Below, piece by piece: positions 1 to 6,503 of a DNA stretch of 12,757 nucleotides. Within the stretch, counting starts at the first letter, position 1. Every line of letters begins with the position of its first letter. The notes beneath the pieces are model-generated. The model ran no database searches. It had not been told where the DNA came from and saw nothing but the letters and a program-made list of their open reading frames with translations. The stretch is from UMGS1649 sp964481385 (GTDB lineage Bacteria > Bacillota > Clostridia > TANB77 > CAG-465): positions 1 through 12,757 of the forward strand of contig CAYZTN010000036.1 of assembly GCA_964481385.1 (NCBI GenBank). Direction: 5' to 3'. A program made the translations under genes and the position numbers.

Positions 1-10
1 TTAAAAATCG

Positions 11-40
11 GAACTTACCATTGCGAACTGGAAGTTACCT
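11..40. repeat. Two near-identical decamers at a 20-base period, at window edge
   Basis: GGAACTTACC (11-20) and GGAAGTTACC (31-40) differ at one base and sit exactly 20 bases apart, just beyond the stop codon of the symporter gene. They could be the end of a longer tandem array that continues to the left of the window, or a chance duplication. Neither copy forms a convincing terminator hairpin with the other, so the end of the symporter transcript is not visible here. Confidence 0.35.
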
Positions 41-59
41 TTTCAATTCACCATTTTTT

Positions 60-1340
60 TCAGCTTCGGATTTTGTCCCTTAGTGCAAATATCATATAAA
101 TATTAGGTAACGCCATAAATGCATTGGCAATGTTAGATATACTCCATACTACCTCCAAGCTTAATATACATCCTAGATATACACAAGTTATATACACGAA
201 TATATATACATATACAACATATTCTTTCTTTACCAAATATCTTATTGCCTGTTCTCCATAAAATTCCCAACACGGTACAGTGGCTATTGCAAATACACTA
301 ATGCAAAAGGTTAGCAATAATTCTCCAAAAGGTATCTTACCAAATGTCATACTAAGCATTGTAGCTGTATTCGAGATATTGTACGCTCCAGATATAACTA
401 TTGTAATACCAGTCAAAACACATAAAAGCAACGTATCTACAAAAACGCTATATGACATTATATATGCAGTAGTTTTTACATCTTCCACATCTTCAGTAGT
501 AGCAGAAAATATTGGTGCACTTCCCATTCCTGCTTCGTTAGAAAACATCCCCCTTGAAAAGCCAACACTCATACACTGTATAATTCCAACTCCAACTACT
601 CCACCAGCTACTTGCTTTAGACCAAACGCCGCTTTACATATGCTTTTAATTGCTACACCAAGTTCGCCTAAGTTACTAAAAATAACCATACCACACAGTA
701 TAACATATATTGCGGTACAAAGCGGAATTATGTAGCTGTTAAGTTTTGCCATCTTGCGCTTTCCACCCAAAATCACATAACCGGAAATAGTCGTTATAAC
801 TATAGCTACAACTGTTTTGCTAATGTTATACTCCTCTACAAAAACCTGAGCCAAAGAATTAGACTGTACCATTGCCCCCATCCCAATAGTAGCAATTAAT
901 GTAAATATAGCAAAAAGTACACCTAGAAATCTTTTATCTAAAACCTCATCTAACACATACATAGCTCCACCAAAGAAACCTTTTCTCTTTTCGTTTTTCC
1001 TATACTTTAACACTAAATAATTTTCAGCATAAGAAATTGGCATAGCAATTATTCCGGACACAAATATCCAGAATATACTTCCAATACCACCAATAGAAAT
1101 TGCAGTTGCAACTCCGGTAATATTCCCTATTCCTAAAGTTCCAGCAAGTATTGTCATCAAAGCATTAAAAGGAGTTATTTTTCCTTTCTTACTCCCTTTT
1201 ATTTTAGATATAACGGTTAAGGTTTTTATCTGAGGTAATTTAAGATTTAATGTTAAATATATTCCAAGTGCAATAAATATACCTAAAAACTGTGGTCCCC
1301 ATACTATATTTTCCACTACACATATAACATTTTCTATCAT
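60..1340 (-). CDS. Alanine/glycine:cation symporter (AGCS) family protein
   Basis: An integral membrane protein of 426 residues, predicted to import small neutral amino acids (alanine or glycine) together with Na+ or H+. Family hallmarks visible: GTLGIGNITGVATA at 67-80 (the conserved glycine-rich helix segment), GFFGGAMYVL at 121-130, MGAMVQSNSLA at about 154-164, SRGMFSNEAGMGSAP at 262-276, and WEFYGEQ at 358-364. Hydrophobic helices are spread along the whole chain. The length is slightly under the family's usual 440-480 because the C-terminal tail is short. The N-terminus (ENIVWGPQFLG, then a first helix) matches the family, so the ATG at 1340 is accepted although no Shine-Dalgarno sequence precedes it. 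The gene stands alone and diverges from the FAD-dehydrogenase gene. Substrate specificity cannot be read from the sequence. Confidence 0.93.
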   Translation of the reverse strand: MIENVICVVENIVWGPQFLGIFIALGIYLTLNLKLPQIKTLTVISKIKGSKKGKITPFNALMTILAGTLGIGNITGVATAISIGGIGSIFWIFVSGIIAMPISYAENYLVLKYRKNEKRKGFFGGAMYVLDEVLDKRFLGVLFAIFTLIATIGMGAMVQSNSLAQVFVEEYNISKTVVAIVITTISGYVILGGKRKMAKLNSYIIPLCTAIYVILCGMVIFSNLGELGVAIKSICKAAFGLKQVAGGVVGVGIIQCMSVGFSRGMFSNEAGMGSAPIFSATTEDVEDVKTTAYIMSYSVFVDTLLLCVLTGITIVISGAYNISNTATMLSMTFGKIPFGELLLTFCISVFAIATVPCWEFYGEQAIRYLVKKEYVVYVYIFVYITCVYLGCILSLEVVWSISNIANAFMALPNIYMIFALRDKIRS

Positions 1341-1346
1341 ATAACT

Positions 1347-1352
1347 ATTATA
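1347..1352 (-). promoter_or_regulatory. Possible -10 element of the symporter gene, very close to its ATG
   Basis: The minus strand reads TATAAT at 1352-1347, only seven bases before the ATG at 1340. No good -35 lies 16-18 bases upstream. TTGTGG-17-TTAAAT, a few bases further upstream, is an alternative. Either choice leaves almost no 5' leader. The call is tentative. Confidence 0.3.
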
Positions 1353-1404
1353 TTTAACATTTAAAATAATAATTCCACAAACTAATTCTCCAAAAACAAT
1401 TCAT

Positions 1405-1433
1405 TTGACTTTTACATACACCTAATGTATAAT
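1405..1433 (+). promoter_or_regulatory. Sigma-A promoter for the FAD-dehydrogenase operon
   Basis: TTGACT (1405-1410), a 17-base spacer, then a perfect TATAAT (1428-1433). Transcription would start near 1440, giving a leader of about 70 bases before the ATG at 1511, with an AAAGGAG ribosome binding site at 1495-1501. No riboswitch-like or attenuator structure is evident in the leader. Confidence 0.8.
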
Positions 1434-1510
1434 ATATGCGTAATTTCGTTTAATCCAATAGTAATTACTACTGGTACATATTTTTTATTTAATTAAAGGA
1501 GATTTTAACT

Positions 1511-2887
1511 ATGATAAACTATGACCTGATTATTGTAGGAGCAGGCCCCGCCGGAATTTTCACAGCATATGAAGCAATCCGCCTCAACCCTAATATTAAA
1601 ATTTGCATCCTGGAAAAGGGTGTAGAACTTTCTAAACGCAAATGCCCTGTGGCTGAAGGCAAAATTAAAACATGCGCTAGGTGTAAAAACTGTAGTATCA
1701 TGCATGGATTCGGTGGAGCAGGTGCTTTTTCCGACGGCAAATATAACATTACAAATAACTTTGGAGGCACTCTTTACAAGTATATAGGAGAAGAAAAGGC
1801 TCTTGAGCTTATGGAGTACGTTGATAGTATAAATATCAAATTTGGTGGTCAAAATGCTAAGATCTATTCTACTGCCGATACTCCGCTAAAAAAGATTGCA
1901 CTTCAAAACGGTCTCAAGTTGTTAGATGCAAAAGTTCGCCATCTTGGAACTGATGTAAACTATATCGTACTCCAAAATATGTATAACTTTCTCATTAATT
2001 CTGGCATATCAATTTTGTTTAATTCAGAAGTAGAACAAATATGCAAAGATGGAAATCGTTTTAAAATCACAATGATTGACAACTCAACTATTTTATCTTG
2101 CAATACTCTTGTTGTTGCTGTCGGTCGTTCTGGCTCAAAATGGATAGGAACTCTTTGCTCCAATCTAGGAATAAAAACAACAAACAACAAAGTAGATATT
2201 GGTGTTAGAGTTGAGTTACCAGCTGAGATTTTTGAAAATATAACATCACAAGTCTATGAAAGCAAACTTGTATATAAAACTCCAACATACAGTGATATGG
2301 TACGAACGTTTTGCATGAATCCCCACGGAATTGTAGTAAATGAAAATACACGTGGAATCATAACTGCAAACGGGCACAGTTATAGCGACGAAAGTATGTA
2401 CACCAATAATACAAACTTCGCCTTGCTTGTTTCAAACCAATTCACCGAACCTTTCGAAAACAGCAATGAATATGGAGAGTCAATCGCTAAACTTTCAAAT
2501 ATGTTAGGTGGTGGTCTACTTGTTCAACAGTTTGGTGACTTAATTCGTGGACAGAGAAGCACTTTAAAACGCATGCAGAAAGGTTTTGTAACCCCAACTC
2601 TTACTGCAACCCCAGGTGATTTGAGTTTAGTGTTACCAAAACGACAACTCGATGACATAATCGAAATGATTTATGCGCTAGACAAAATTGCTCCTGGAAC
2701 GGCAAATCCTAGCACTCTACTTTATGGAGTTGAAGTGAAATTCTATAATTCAGAAGTAGAGGTAAATGAACACCTTGAAACAAAAATTGCAGGTCTCTTC
2801 ATAATAGGTGATAGTTCAGGTGTTACTCATTCACTTTCACATGCAAGTGCAAGTGGTATACATGTAGCACGTTATCTTTACTCATAA
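1511..2887 (+). CDS. FAD-dependent dehydrogenase, COG2509-like
   Basis: A soluble flavoprotein of 458 residues; the reaction and substrate are unknown for the family. The N-terminal Rossmann fold binds FAD (IIVGAGPAG at 7-15, ending in the ribose-binding E35). The second FAD-binding motif is near the C-terminus (GLFIIGDSSGVTHS, from about 428). The family-typical block at 45-77 has four cysteines, C45-x9-C55-x2-C58-x2-C61, followed by GFGGAGAFSDGK. VRTFCMNPHG in the middle is another COG2509-type signature. The cysteine spacing suggests a metal or Fe-S site, which is inference. The start is fixed by AAAGGAG nine bases upstream of the ATG. It is the first gene of a two-gene operon, 25 bases before a small membrane-protein gene, with its own promoter at 1405-1433. 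Confidence 0.9.
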   Translation: MINYDLIIVGAGPAGIFTAYEAIRLNPNIKICILEKGVELSKRKCPVAEGKIKTCARCKNCSIMHGFGGAGAFSDGKYNITNNFGGTLYKYIGEEKALELMEYVDSINIKFGGQNAKIYSTADTPLKKIALQNGLKLLDAKVRHLGTDVNYIVLQNMYNFLINSGISILFNSEVEQICKDGNRFKITMIDNSTILSCNTLVVAVGRSGSKWIGTLCSNLGIKTTNNKVDIGVRVELPAEIFENITSQVYESKLVYKTPTYSDMVRTFCMNPHGIVVNENTRGIITANGHSYSDESMYTNNTNFALLVSNQFTEPFENSNEYGESIAKLSNMLGGGLLVQQFGDLIRGQRSTLKRMQKGFVTPTLTATPGDLSLVLPKRQLDDIIEMIYALDKIAPGTANPSTLLYGVEVKFYNSEVEVNEHLETKIAGLFIIGDSSGVTHSLSHASASGIHVARYLYS

Positions 2888-2912
2888 TGTAAGGAGGAAG
2901 GAGTTTTAACTT

Positions 2913-3086
2913 ATGACTACTGTTAAATTCTTTGTTATTGGATTATGTTCGATGATTGTATTTCTGTCATGGTCTTGCATGTACTTGTCAAATGAACTTG
3001 ATGCCCCAAAACTAGTTAGTGCCTTCTATGGTTTTATCTCTATAGCTTTTTTTGTATATGCCATTGCATATGCACTAATTGAATAA
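2913..3086 (+). CDS. Small two-helix membrane protein, function unknown
   Basis: A 57-residue protein preceded by a very strong ribosome binding site (AAGGAGGAAGGAG, 2891-2903) ten bases before its ATG. It has two hydrophobic stretches, about residues 5-25 and 36-56, joined by a short polar turn (SNELDAPK), so it should be a membrane hairpin with both ends on the same side. I do not recognise a family. It begins 25 bases after the FAD-dehydrogenase stop and ends ten bases before a strong terminator, so the two genes are almost certainly co-transcribed. It might anchor the flavoprotein or pass electrons to the membrane, but nothing in the sequence proves this. Confidence 0.75.
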   Translation: MTTVKFFVIGLCSMIVFLSWSCMYLSNELDAPKLVSAFYGFISIAFFVYAIAYALIE

Positions 3087-3095
3087 GTTACTTTT

Positions 3096-3132
3096 AATCG
3101 TTGAGACACATTCTAGTGTCTCAACGATTTTT
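3096..3132 (+). terminator. Rho-independent terminator of the FAD-dehydrogenase operon
   Basis: A perfect 14-base-pair stem, AATCGTTGAGACAC (3096-3109) with GTGTCTCAACGATT (3116-3129), closes a six-base loop and runs straight into TTT. It lies ten bases after the small-protein stop codon. Confidence 0.85.
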
Positions 3133-3170
3133 AGTGCTATCAAAATTATTATATACAACTTTTTACCCAT

Positions 3171-3200
3171 ATTACAATTGATATAAATATCAATTGTAAT
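3171..3200. repeat. Perfect 14-base palindrome with two-base centre
   Basis: ATTACAATTGATAT (3171-3184) and its exact reverse complement (3187-3200) flank a two-base centre, AA. No T-run follows on either strand and the loop is too tight for a normal terminator. It looks more like a protein-binding dyad or a cruciform than an RNA hairpin. No promoter is recognisable next to it. Confidence 0.6.
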
Positions 3201-3370
3201 GTCTAATAATGTTTTCATATATTGAGACACAAGTTTTTAAAAGTTGTTTAATTAAAACTACAACAAATAAATGTACAACCATATTTGATAACTATAAAAA
3301 CAATGAGCTTGAAAAATTAGAATTATACTTTTTCTAAAATCGGGTTGCAGTAAAATTGCAGTACTAACGA

Positions 3371-3413
3371 TTAAATAGTGTCATTTGGGACGTTTCAAAA
3401 TGACACTATTTAA
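3371..3413. repeat. Long perfect inverted repeat, 16-base arms
   Basis: TTAAATAGTGTCATTT (3371-3386) pairs exactly with AAATGACACTATTTAA (3398-3413) around an 11-base centre. No clear T-run follows on either strand, so it is not a textbook terminator. It might still stop plus-strand read-through towards the tRNA gene, or be a remnant of a small mobile repeat. Confidence 0.6.
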
Positions 3414-3422
3414 TTGTTTCTC

Positions 3423-3458
3423 AAAAAAAGCACCGAAAAATCAATGATTTCGGTACTT
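3423..3458 (-). terminator. Rho-independent terminator of the tRNA-Leu gene
   Basis: On the minus strand AAGTACCGAAA (3458-3448) pairs with TTTCGGTGCTT (3438-3428), with one U-G pair, and continues into a run of seven T. It starts seven bases after the tRNA 3' end. Confidence 0.85.
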
Positions 3459-3464
3459 AAATTG

Positions 3465-3553
3465 TGGTGGGAAAGACCGGAATCGAACCGGTACGAGGTT
3501 TAACCCTCGCAGGATTTTAAGTCCTGTGCGTCTGCCAGTTCCGCCACTATCCC
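3465..3553 (-). tRNA. tRNA-Leu (anticodon UAA)
   Basis: An 89-base gene including an encoded CCA end. The minus strand gives acceptor GGGATAG...CTTTCCC-A-CCA, a D arm with GCGGAACTGGCAGACGC, an anticodon stem CAGGA/TCCTG around the loop CTTAAAA (anticodon TAA, reading UUA/UUG), a long class II variable arm (CGAGG/CCTCG), and a T arm ACCGG-TTCGATT-CCGGT. The long variable arm and the anticodon agree on leucine. The fifth acceptor pair is U-U, a mismatch. The gene has its own promoter (3567-3595) and terminator (3423-3458). Confidence 0.97.
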
Positions 3554-3566
3554 ATCTACAAGATAT

Positions 3567-3595
3567 ATCTTAACATTATTTTAGCTTATTGTCAA
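3567..3595 (-). promoter_or_regulatory. Promoter of the tRNA-Leu gene
   Basis: On the minus strand TTGACA (3595-3590), a 17-base spacer, and TAAGAT (3572-3567). Transcription would begin near 3560, a few bases before the mature tRNA 5' end at 3553. Confidence 0.75.
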
Positions 3596-3649
3596 TATTT
3601 TAAGCCAATTTTATTAAGTTTTTTTGTGACTCCTTTCACAAGATGTAAC

Positions 3650-3668
3650 AAAACTACCTTTCGGTAGT
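3650..3668 (-). terminator. Weak terminator after the recombinase gene
   Basis: The minus strand has ACTACC-GAAA-GGTAGT (3668-3653) followed by TTTTG, starting six bases after the recombinase stop codon. The stem is only six pairs, capped by a stable GAAA tetraloop, so termination may be partial. Confidence 0.5.
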
Positions 3669-3673
3669 CTTAA

Positions 3674-4552
3674 TTACAATCTTGGATGAGCTTTTAAATA
3701 CTCATCTCTTAGCTTTAAATCAGCTACATGCGTATACATCATAGTAGATGCTACATCCGTATGTCCTAATAATTCTTGTACAGACTTTATCTCTGCTCCA
3801 TTTTGTAACATATGAACTGCAAAAGAATGACGAATTGTATGTGGTGTTAATTCTTTTTCAATCTTCGCTTCATCTTTATACTGTTTAAGTATTTTCCAAA
3901 ATCCCTGACGAGTCATTTTTTGGCCATTCGCGTTTATAAACAAACTTTGCTCTTCTTCCGTTTTAATAAGCAATGGTCTAACATTTTCCACGTATTCTTT
4001 TAGATATCTTAAAGCTGTGTTAGAAACAGGAATTATCCTCTCTTTATTCTTCTTTTTAACTTTTATATATCCTGAATTAACATTAACATCAGCCATTACA
4101 AGAGATACTAACTCCGTCACTCTAATTCCAGTCGCATACAAAAGTTCAAGCATCGCCTTATCTCTTTGGCCTTTAAGATCTTTTGTGCTTGGTTGTTCCA
4201 ACAATCTTTCAACTTCACTTACAGATAATATGGATAATTCTTTTTTCTCGACCTTAGGAGAAGAAAGACCAATAGCAATATTGGTTTCAACCAATTTATT
4301 TCTTAATAAATATCTATAAAAAGCTTTAATAGATGCCACATTTCTAGAAATTGTAGCATTAGACTTTCCAATAGTTGTAAGATAAACTATATATTTTTGT
4401 AAATCTTCTTCTGTCGCCTCAAACATTTTTTTATCTAAACTTTTAAAATATATCATTAATTGATTAATATCTCTTTCATAAGAGAGTAAAGTATTTTTAG
4501 ACACTTGTCTACTTTTCAAATGTTCAATAAAGTCTTGAATTATTAGTTCCAT
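3674..4552 (-). CDS. xerD: Tyrosine recombinase, XerD/XerC type
   Basis: A site-specific recombinase of 292 residues, the normal Xer length; in this family it resolves chromosome dimers at dif with FtsK and a partner recombinase. The N-terminal SAM-like DNA-binding domain spans about 1-90. The catalytic domain shows R144 (ATGIRVTEL), a beta-hairpin lysine at about 167 (KKKNKER), H238 and R241 (TPHTIRHSFA), H264 (LLGHTDV) and the nucleophile Y273 (MMYTHV). The C-terminus (YLKAHPRL) resembles XerD. The start is supported by GGGAGG four bases upstream of the ATG. It is a single gene with a promoter at 4596-4624. Full catalytic residues and housekeeping neighbours favour Xer over a mobile-element integrase, but XerC versus XerD needs comparison with the second copy elsewhere in the genome. 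Confidence 0.88.
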   Translation of the reverse strand: MELIIQDFIEHLKSRQVSKNTLLSYERDINQLMIYFKSLDKKMFEATEEDLQKYIVYLTTIGKSNATISRNVASIKAFYRYLLRNKLVETNIAIGLSSPKVEKKELSILSVSEVERLLEQPSTKDLKGQRDKAMLELLYATGIRVTELVSLVMADVNVNSGYIKVKKKNKERIIPVSNTALRYLKEYVENVRPLLIKTEEEQSLFINANGQKMTRQGFWKILKQYKDEAKIEKELTPHTIRHSFAVHMLQNGAEIKSVQELLGHTDVASTMMYTHVADLKLRDEYLKAHPRL

Positions 4553-4595
4553 GGTTCCTCCCTTTGCAGTACATATTCTGCTTAATTACGCTAAT

Positions 4596-4624
4596 ATTTT
4601 ACAACAAATTAACATCATTTGCAA
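4596..4624 (-). promoter_or_regulatory. Promoter of the recombinase gene
   Basis: On the minus strand TTGCAA (4624-4619), a 17-base spacer, TAAAAT (4601-4596). Transcription would start near 4589, about 36 bases before the ATG. Confidence 0.65.
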
Positions 4625-4695
4625 GCTTTTTGTTACTTTTTTATGTAAATTTCAAATATTATTTAAAGTAGTTTTCCGGGCAATGTTTAGAATAG

Positions 4696-4731
4696 AAAAA
4701 ACACCACGAAATTTTTAAAAAATCGTAGTGT
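4696..4731 (-). terminator. Rho-independent terminator after rplA
   Basis: On the minus strand ACACTACGA (4731-4723) pairs with TCGTGGTGT (4709-4701) across an AT-rich loop and runs into TTTTTT. It lies 12 bases after the rplA stop and closes the ribosomal-protein operon here. Confidence 0.85.
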
Positions 4732-4742
4732 CATAATACAAT

Positions 4743-5420
4743 TTACGCTTCTATTTTAATTCCAGGTCCCATTGTAGTAGAAACTGCAACAGATTTTAAG
4801 TAAGTTCCTTTAGCTGCTGCTGGCTTTGCTTTAACAATAGCATCCATAAGTGCAACATAGTTTTCTTTTATTTTTTCTTTACCAAATGAAACTTTACCAA
4901 TTGATGTATGAATTATATTATTCTTATCTAATCTATACTCAACTTTACCTGCTTTGATTTCAGCAACTGCCTTTGCAGTATCTTGAGTTACTGTTCCAGC
5001 TTTAGGATTTGGCATAAGACCTTTTGGTCCTAATATCTTAGCGATACGTCCAAGTGCAGGCATCATATCTGGTGTTGCAACAACTGTATCAAAATCTAAC
5101 CAGTTTTCACTAGCTATTTTTGCTATCATGTCATCATCACCAACGAAATCTGCTCCAGCTGCTTCAGCTGCAGTTGCTTTATCTCCTCTAGCTAAAACTA
5201 AAACTTTTTTAGATTTACCAGTTCCATGAGGAAGTACTATTGTACCTCTTACTTGTTGATCTGCCTGCTTAGAGTCTACTCCAAGTTTAACATGTAATTC
5301 AACAGACTCATCAAACTTTGCTTTAGGTAATTTTTCAATTAACTCTACAGCTTCATCTATTGTGTATGCTCTAGCTTCTACAAGGTTTGCTGCTTCTTTC
5401 ATTCTTTTGCTCTTATTCAT
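4743..5420 (-). CDS. rplA: 50S ribosomal protein L1
   Basis: A 225-residue protein of the usual length for L1, which binds 23S rRNA at the mobile stalk near the E site and in many bacteria also represses its own operon by binding the mRNA. The L1 signature is present at 124-144 (starts GRIAKILGPKGLMPNPK). The N-terminus is slightly short (MNKSKRMKEA) but complete, with an AAAGGAGGGG ribosome binding site upstream. It is the last gene of rpmG-secE-nusG-rplK-rplA, 48 bases after rplK. The usual followers rplJ and rplL are missing: a terminator stands at 4696-4731. Confidence 0.98.
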   Translation of the reverse strand: MNKSKRMKEAANLVEARAYTIDEAVELIEKLPKAKFDESVELHVKLGVDSKQADQQVRGTIVLPHGTGKSKKVLVLARGDKATAAEAAGADFVGDDDMIAKIASENWLDFDTVVATPDMMPALGRIAKILGPKGLMPNPKAGTVTQDTAKAVAEIKAGKVEYRLDKNNIIHTSIGKVSFGKEKIKENYVALMDAIVKAKPAAAKGTYLKSVAVSTTMGPGIKIEA

Positions 5421-5446
5421 TTATTTTCCCCTCCTTTGGTTTTAAC

Positions 5447-5460
5447 GAGTATCTATACTC
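5447..5460 (-). promoter_or_regulatory. Small dyad in the rplK-rplA gap
   Basis: GAGTAT and ATACTC (5447-5452 and 5455-5460) form a short inverted repeat eight bases after the rplK stop and before the rplA ribosome binding site. It could form a small hairpin in the mRNA. Whether L1 binds it is not something the sequence shows. Confidence 0.3.
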
Positions 5461-5468
5461 TCCCATTA

Positions 5469-5897
5469 TTATTCAGTAACGATTATCCCCATTGATCTTG
5501 CTGTTCCTTTTATCATAGAAACGGCTGTCTCTAAAGAGGCTGCGTTCAAGTCTTGCATCTTTGTTTTTGCAATTTCTTCTACTTGAGACAATGTAACTTT
5601 ACCTACTTTGTCTTTTTGTGGTTTACCAGAACCACTAGCTATTCCTGCTGCTTTTTTAAGTAATACTGCTGCAGGTGGTGTCTTTGTAATAAATTCAAAT
5701 GATTTATCTTGGTATACTGTAAGCACTACTGGAAATACCATTCCTGCGCTTTTTGCAGTTCTTTCATTAAAATCTTTACAAAATTGCATAATGTTAATTC
5801 CTGAAGGTCCTAATGCTGGTCCTACTGGTGGTGCTGGTGTAGCTTTACCTGCTTCAATTTGAAGTTTAATTACATGAGTTATCTTCTTCTCTGCCAT
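5469..5897 (-). CDS. rplK: 50S ribosomal protein L11
   Basis: A 142-residue protein of standard length. L11 forms the GTPase-associated centre with 23S rRNA and L10, contacts elongation factors, and is needed for RelA-type stringent signalling. The N-terminal domain has the proline-rich KATPAPPVGPALGPSGINI segment (about 18-36). The C-terminal RNA-binding domain contains SGKPQKDKVGKVT. The ribosome binding site AAGGAGGTGA (5913-5904) is a complete match to the 16S tail, as expected for a highly expressed gene. It lies 54 bases downstream of nusG and 48 bases upstream of rplA. Confidence 0.98.
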   Translation of the reverse strand: MAEKKITHVIKLQIEAGKATPAPPVGPALGPSGINIMQFCKDFNERTAKSAGMVFPVVLTVYQDKSFEFITKTPPAAVLLKKAAGIASGSGKPQKDKVGKVTLSQVEEIAKTKMQDLNAASLETAVSMIKGTARSMGIIVTE

Positions 5898-5927
5898 CTT
5901 TTTTCACCTCCTTAAAATGCTTCAAAA

Positions 5928-5944
5928 TATATGCTATTCATATA
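5928..5944 (-). promoter_or_regulatory. Small hairpin in the nusG-rplK gap
   Basis: TATATG and CATATA (5928-5933 and 5939-5944) can pair around a five-base loop just upstream of the rplK ribosome binding site. It is a possible site of translational control of rplK, but it is short and AT-rich and may be chance. Confidence 0.25.
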
Positions 5945-5951
5945 CTTTTTA

Positions 5952-6497
5952 CTAAATTTTTTGTATCTGGTCAAAACCCAATTCTACTGAAGTTTCTCTA
6001 CCAAACATATTAACTTTAACGTTAACTCTTTGCTTTTCCTTATCTATGGACTCAATTACTCCTGGATAATTATAGAATGGTTCCGAAACAATTGTTACAG
6101 AATCTCCGACTTCAAAATCTACATTTAAAATTTCCTCAGAAATTCCTAAACTCTTCATTTCAGACTCGGTAAGTGGCAACGGCTTATCACCCATACCAAC
6201 AAAATTAAATACACCTTTAATTCCATTCACTACATACCAAGTTTCATCCGTCATGACCATCTTCACAAGAACATAGCCAGGAAAAACTTTTTTTATAGAC
6301 GTTTTTTGTTTTCCATCTTTTATTTCTATTTCTTCTTCCATAGGTATAATAATTTGTTCAATCTTTTCTTCTAAACCACGATTCGCAATGATTTTTTCCA
6401 AAGTTGCTTTAACTTTGTTTTCATAACCAGAATATGTATAAATTACATACCAATTAGATAAAGATTCATTTTGTGTTTCTTCTGACATTGAAACCAT
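5952..6497 (-). CDS. nusG: Transcription termination/antitermination factor NusG
   Basis: About 181 residues, the normal bacterial NusG length. It binds the RNA polymerase clamp, modulates pausing and termination, and links transcription to translation. The NGN domain is at about 15-115 (NWYVIYTYSGYENKV near the start, then VFPGYVLVKM). The C-terminal KOW domain begins near 130 (VGDSVTIVSEPFYNYPGVI); the usual GPF of this motif reads EPF here. The start is ambiguous. AGGAG (6505-6501) overlaps the secE stop codon and is followed by TTG (6500), ATG (6497) and ATG (6488). The first ATG gives 3-base spacing and the second 12-base; the second would begin MSEETQ, as in many relatives. Tight packing implies translational coupling with secE. 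Confidence 0.96.
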   Translation of the reverse strand: MVSMSEETQNESLSNWYVIYTYSGYENKVKATLEKIIANRGLEEKIEQIIIPMEEEIEIKDGKQKTSIKKVFPGYVLVKMVMTDETWYVVNGIKGVFNFVGMGDKPLPLTESEMKSLGISEEILNVDFEVGDSVTIVSEPFYNYPGVIESIDKEKQRVNVKVNMFGRETSVELGFDQIQKI

Positions 6498-6503
6498 CAA
6501 CTC

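Larger units (their letters stand above)
3133..3422. other. Gene-free stretch with repeated dyads
   Basis: No open frame with a ribosome binding site is present on either strand. The stretch holds two perfect long inverted repeats (listed separately), an extra single copy of ATTGAGACAC at 3221-3230 matching the stem of the terminator at 3096-3129, a short dyad TTAGAA/TTCTAA at 3317-3337, and a direct repeat TTGCAGTA at 3345-3352 and 3356-3363. It separates a plus-strand operon from minus-strand genes, so it may simply insulate convergent transcripts. Confidence 0.6.

Noticed and set aside
280..735. Plus-strand open frame opposite the symporter gene
   Set aside because: It is antisense to a clearly conserved family protein, has no ribosome binding site and shows no domain.
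1434..1510. Riboswitch or attenuator in the leader of the FAD-dehydrogenase operon
   Set aside because: The leader is only about 70 bases, AT-rich, with no stable stem or terminator-like hairpin.
1505..2190. Minus-strand open frames opposite the FAD-dehydrogenase gene
   Set aside because: They mirror the codon structure of a real gene and have no ribosome binding site or recognisable motif.
3617..3641. Second terminator, TTGTGA...TCACAA
   Set aside because: The T-run precedes the stem on the plus strand and gives an A-run after it on the minus strand, so neither direction has a proper terminator tail.
3465..4552. Integrase next to a tRNA gene, as in a genomic island
   Set aside because: The recombinase has a XerD-like C-terminus, the tRNA 3' end is intact, I see no second copy of it in the window as an attachment site, and the neighbours are housekeeping genes.
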